Source: Campylobacteraceae bacterium
Lineage (GTDB): Bacteria; Campylobacterota; Campylobacteria; Campylobacterales; Sulfurospirillaceae
Reading direction: 5' to 3'
Length of the DNA: 5,422 nucleotides
Assembly (NCBI GenBank): GCA_027011025.1
Contig: JALVAU010000475.1
Coordinates: forward strand, 1-5,422
The notes under the pieces were generated by a model, which had not been told where the DNA came from, did not search any database, and saw only the letters and a list, made by a program, of their open reading frames with translations. The stretch's first letter is position 1. Each line of letters begins with the position of its first letter. The translations under genes and the position numbers were made by a program. Below, in pieces: positions 5,317-5,422 of the stretch.

Positions 5317-5322
5317 ACCTCC
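5317..5322 (-). promoter_or_regulatory. Strong Shine-Dalgarno of the outer-membrane protein gene
   Basis: Minus-strand GGAGGT lies five bases before the ATG at 5311-5309. It is the best ribosome-binding site in the window, as expected for an abundant outer-membrane protein, and it fixes the start. Confidence 0.85.
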
Positions 5323-5335
5323 AAAAAATTTAGGA

Positions 5336-5341
5336 ATTGTA
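5336..5341 (-). promoter_or_regulatory. Putative -10 box of the outer-membrane protein operon
   Basis: Minus-strand TACAAT at 5341-5336 lies 24 bases before the start codon and about 13 before the Shine-Dalgarno. It is preceded by T-runs (about 5342-5370) but no properly spaced -35; the nearest TTGACG is 33 bases away. This fits a Campylobacterota sigma-70 promoter. The assignment rests on motif and position. Confidence 0.55.
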
Positions 5342-5371
5342 CAATAAAAAATAAGAAAAACAAAATACTTT

Positions 5372-5389
5372 TTTCGTCAATTTCGTCAA
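5372..5389. repeat. Tandem 9-bp repeat TTTCGTCAA x2 upstream of the outer-membrane protein promoter
   Basis: TTTCGTCAA occurs twice head to tail at 5372-5380 and 5381-5389 (TTGACGAAA on the minus strand). The pair ends about 31 bases upstream of the putative -10 box. Two identical sites one helical turn apart suggest an activator- or regulator-binding site rather than a -35 element. The regulator is unknown. Confidence 0.5.
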
Positions 5390-5422
5390 TTTTTTGAAGA
5401 TTTTAAATAATAAACTAATTGT

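Noticed and set aside
4998..5333. Plus-strand reading frame of 111 codons opposite the outer-membrane protein
   Set aside because: It is antisense to the signal peptide and N-terminal hallmark of the FadL-type protein and ends in the promoter region; it has no recognisable features.
5375..5389. TTGACG (minus strand) as a -35 box
   Set aside because: The nearer copy is 33 bases from the only good -10 box, far outside the 16-18 base spacing; it is better read as part of the 9-bp tandem repeat.

Overview
The window looks like a piece of a Campylobacterota (epsilonproteobacterial) chromosome, most likely from a free-living Sulfurimonas-like lineage. The base composition is AT-rich and A-ending codons dominate. 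The CheB consists of the methylesterase domain alone, next to CheR, as in Campylobacter. An nspC gene for the carboxyspermidine/carboxynorspermidine route is present, and the promoters show a good -10 box without a clear -35. The genus is an inference; the phylum-level call is better supported.

Layout. Positions 1-1103 (minus strand) hold cheB followed by cheR. They overlap by one base (TAATG), and cheR runs off the left edge. Positions 1104-1478 contain no gene. This stretch carries the cheB promoter and a dense array of hairpin repeats: three perfect 56-nt copies of one hairpin unit, one strongly diverged copy with the same hairpin plan, and three perfect 25-nt copies of a second small hairpin between them. 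Positions 1479-3755 (plus strand) hold a tightly overlapping three-gene operon: a TM1459-like cupin, a YbbO-like short-chain dehydrogenase/reductase, and nspC. nspC meets the next gene tail to tail, and the two TAG stop codons share the palindrome CTAG. Positions 3752-5311 (minus strand) hold a two-gene operon read from the right: a FadL/OmpP1/TodX-type outer-membrane channel, then a 129-residue conserved-looking protein I cannot name. The right end (5312-5422) is this operon's promoter region, with a strong Shine-Dalgarno, a -10 box and a 9-bp tandem repeat upstream.

How the parts work together. CheB and CheR set the methylation level of chemoreceptors. NspC makes spermidine or norspermidine from the carboxylated precursor. 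The cupin and SDR are translationally coupled to nspC, so they may act in or near polyamine or aldehyde metabolism, but nothing in the sequence proves this. The outer-membrane protein probably imports hydrophobic compounds, with its small partner acting in the cytoplasm.

The most unusual element is the hairpin array at 1148-1457. It fills the space between divergent operons and stops just before the cupin ribosome-binding site. It probably forms the 5' leader of the cupin-SDR-nspC transcript. The diverged copy keeps its hairpin with symmetrical arm changes, which suggests that the folded structure matters.
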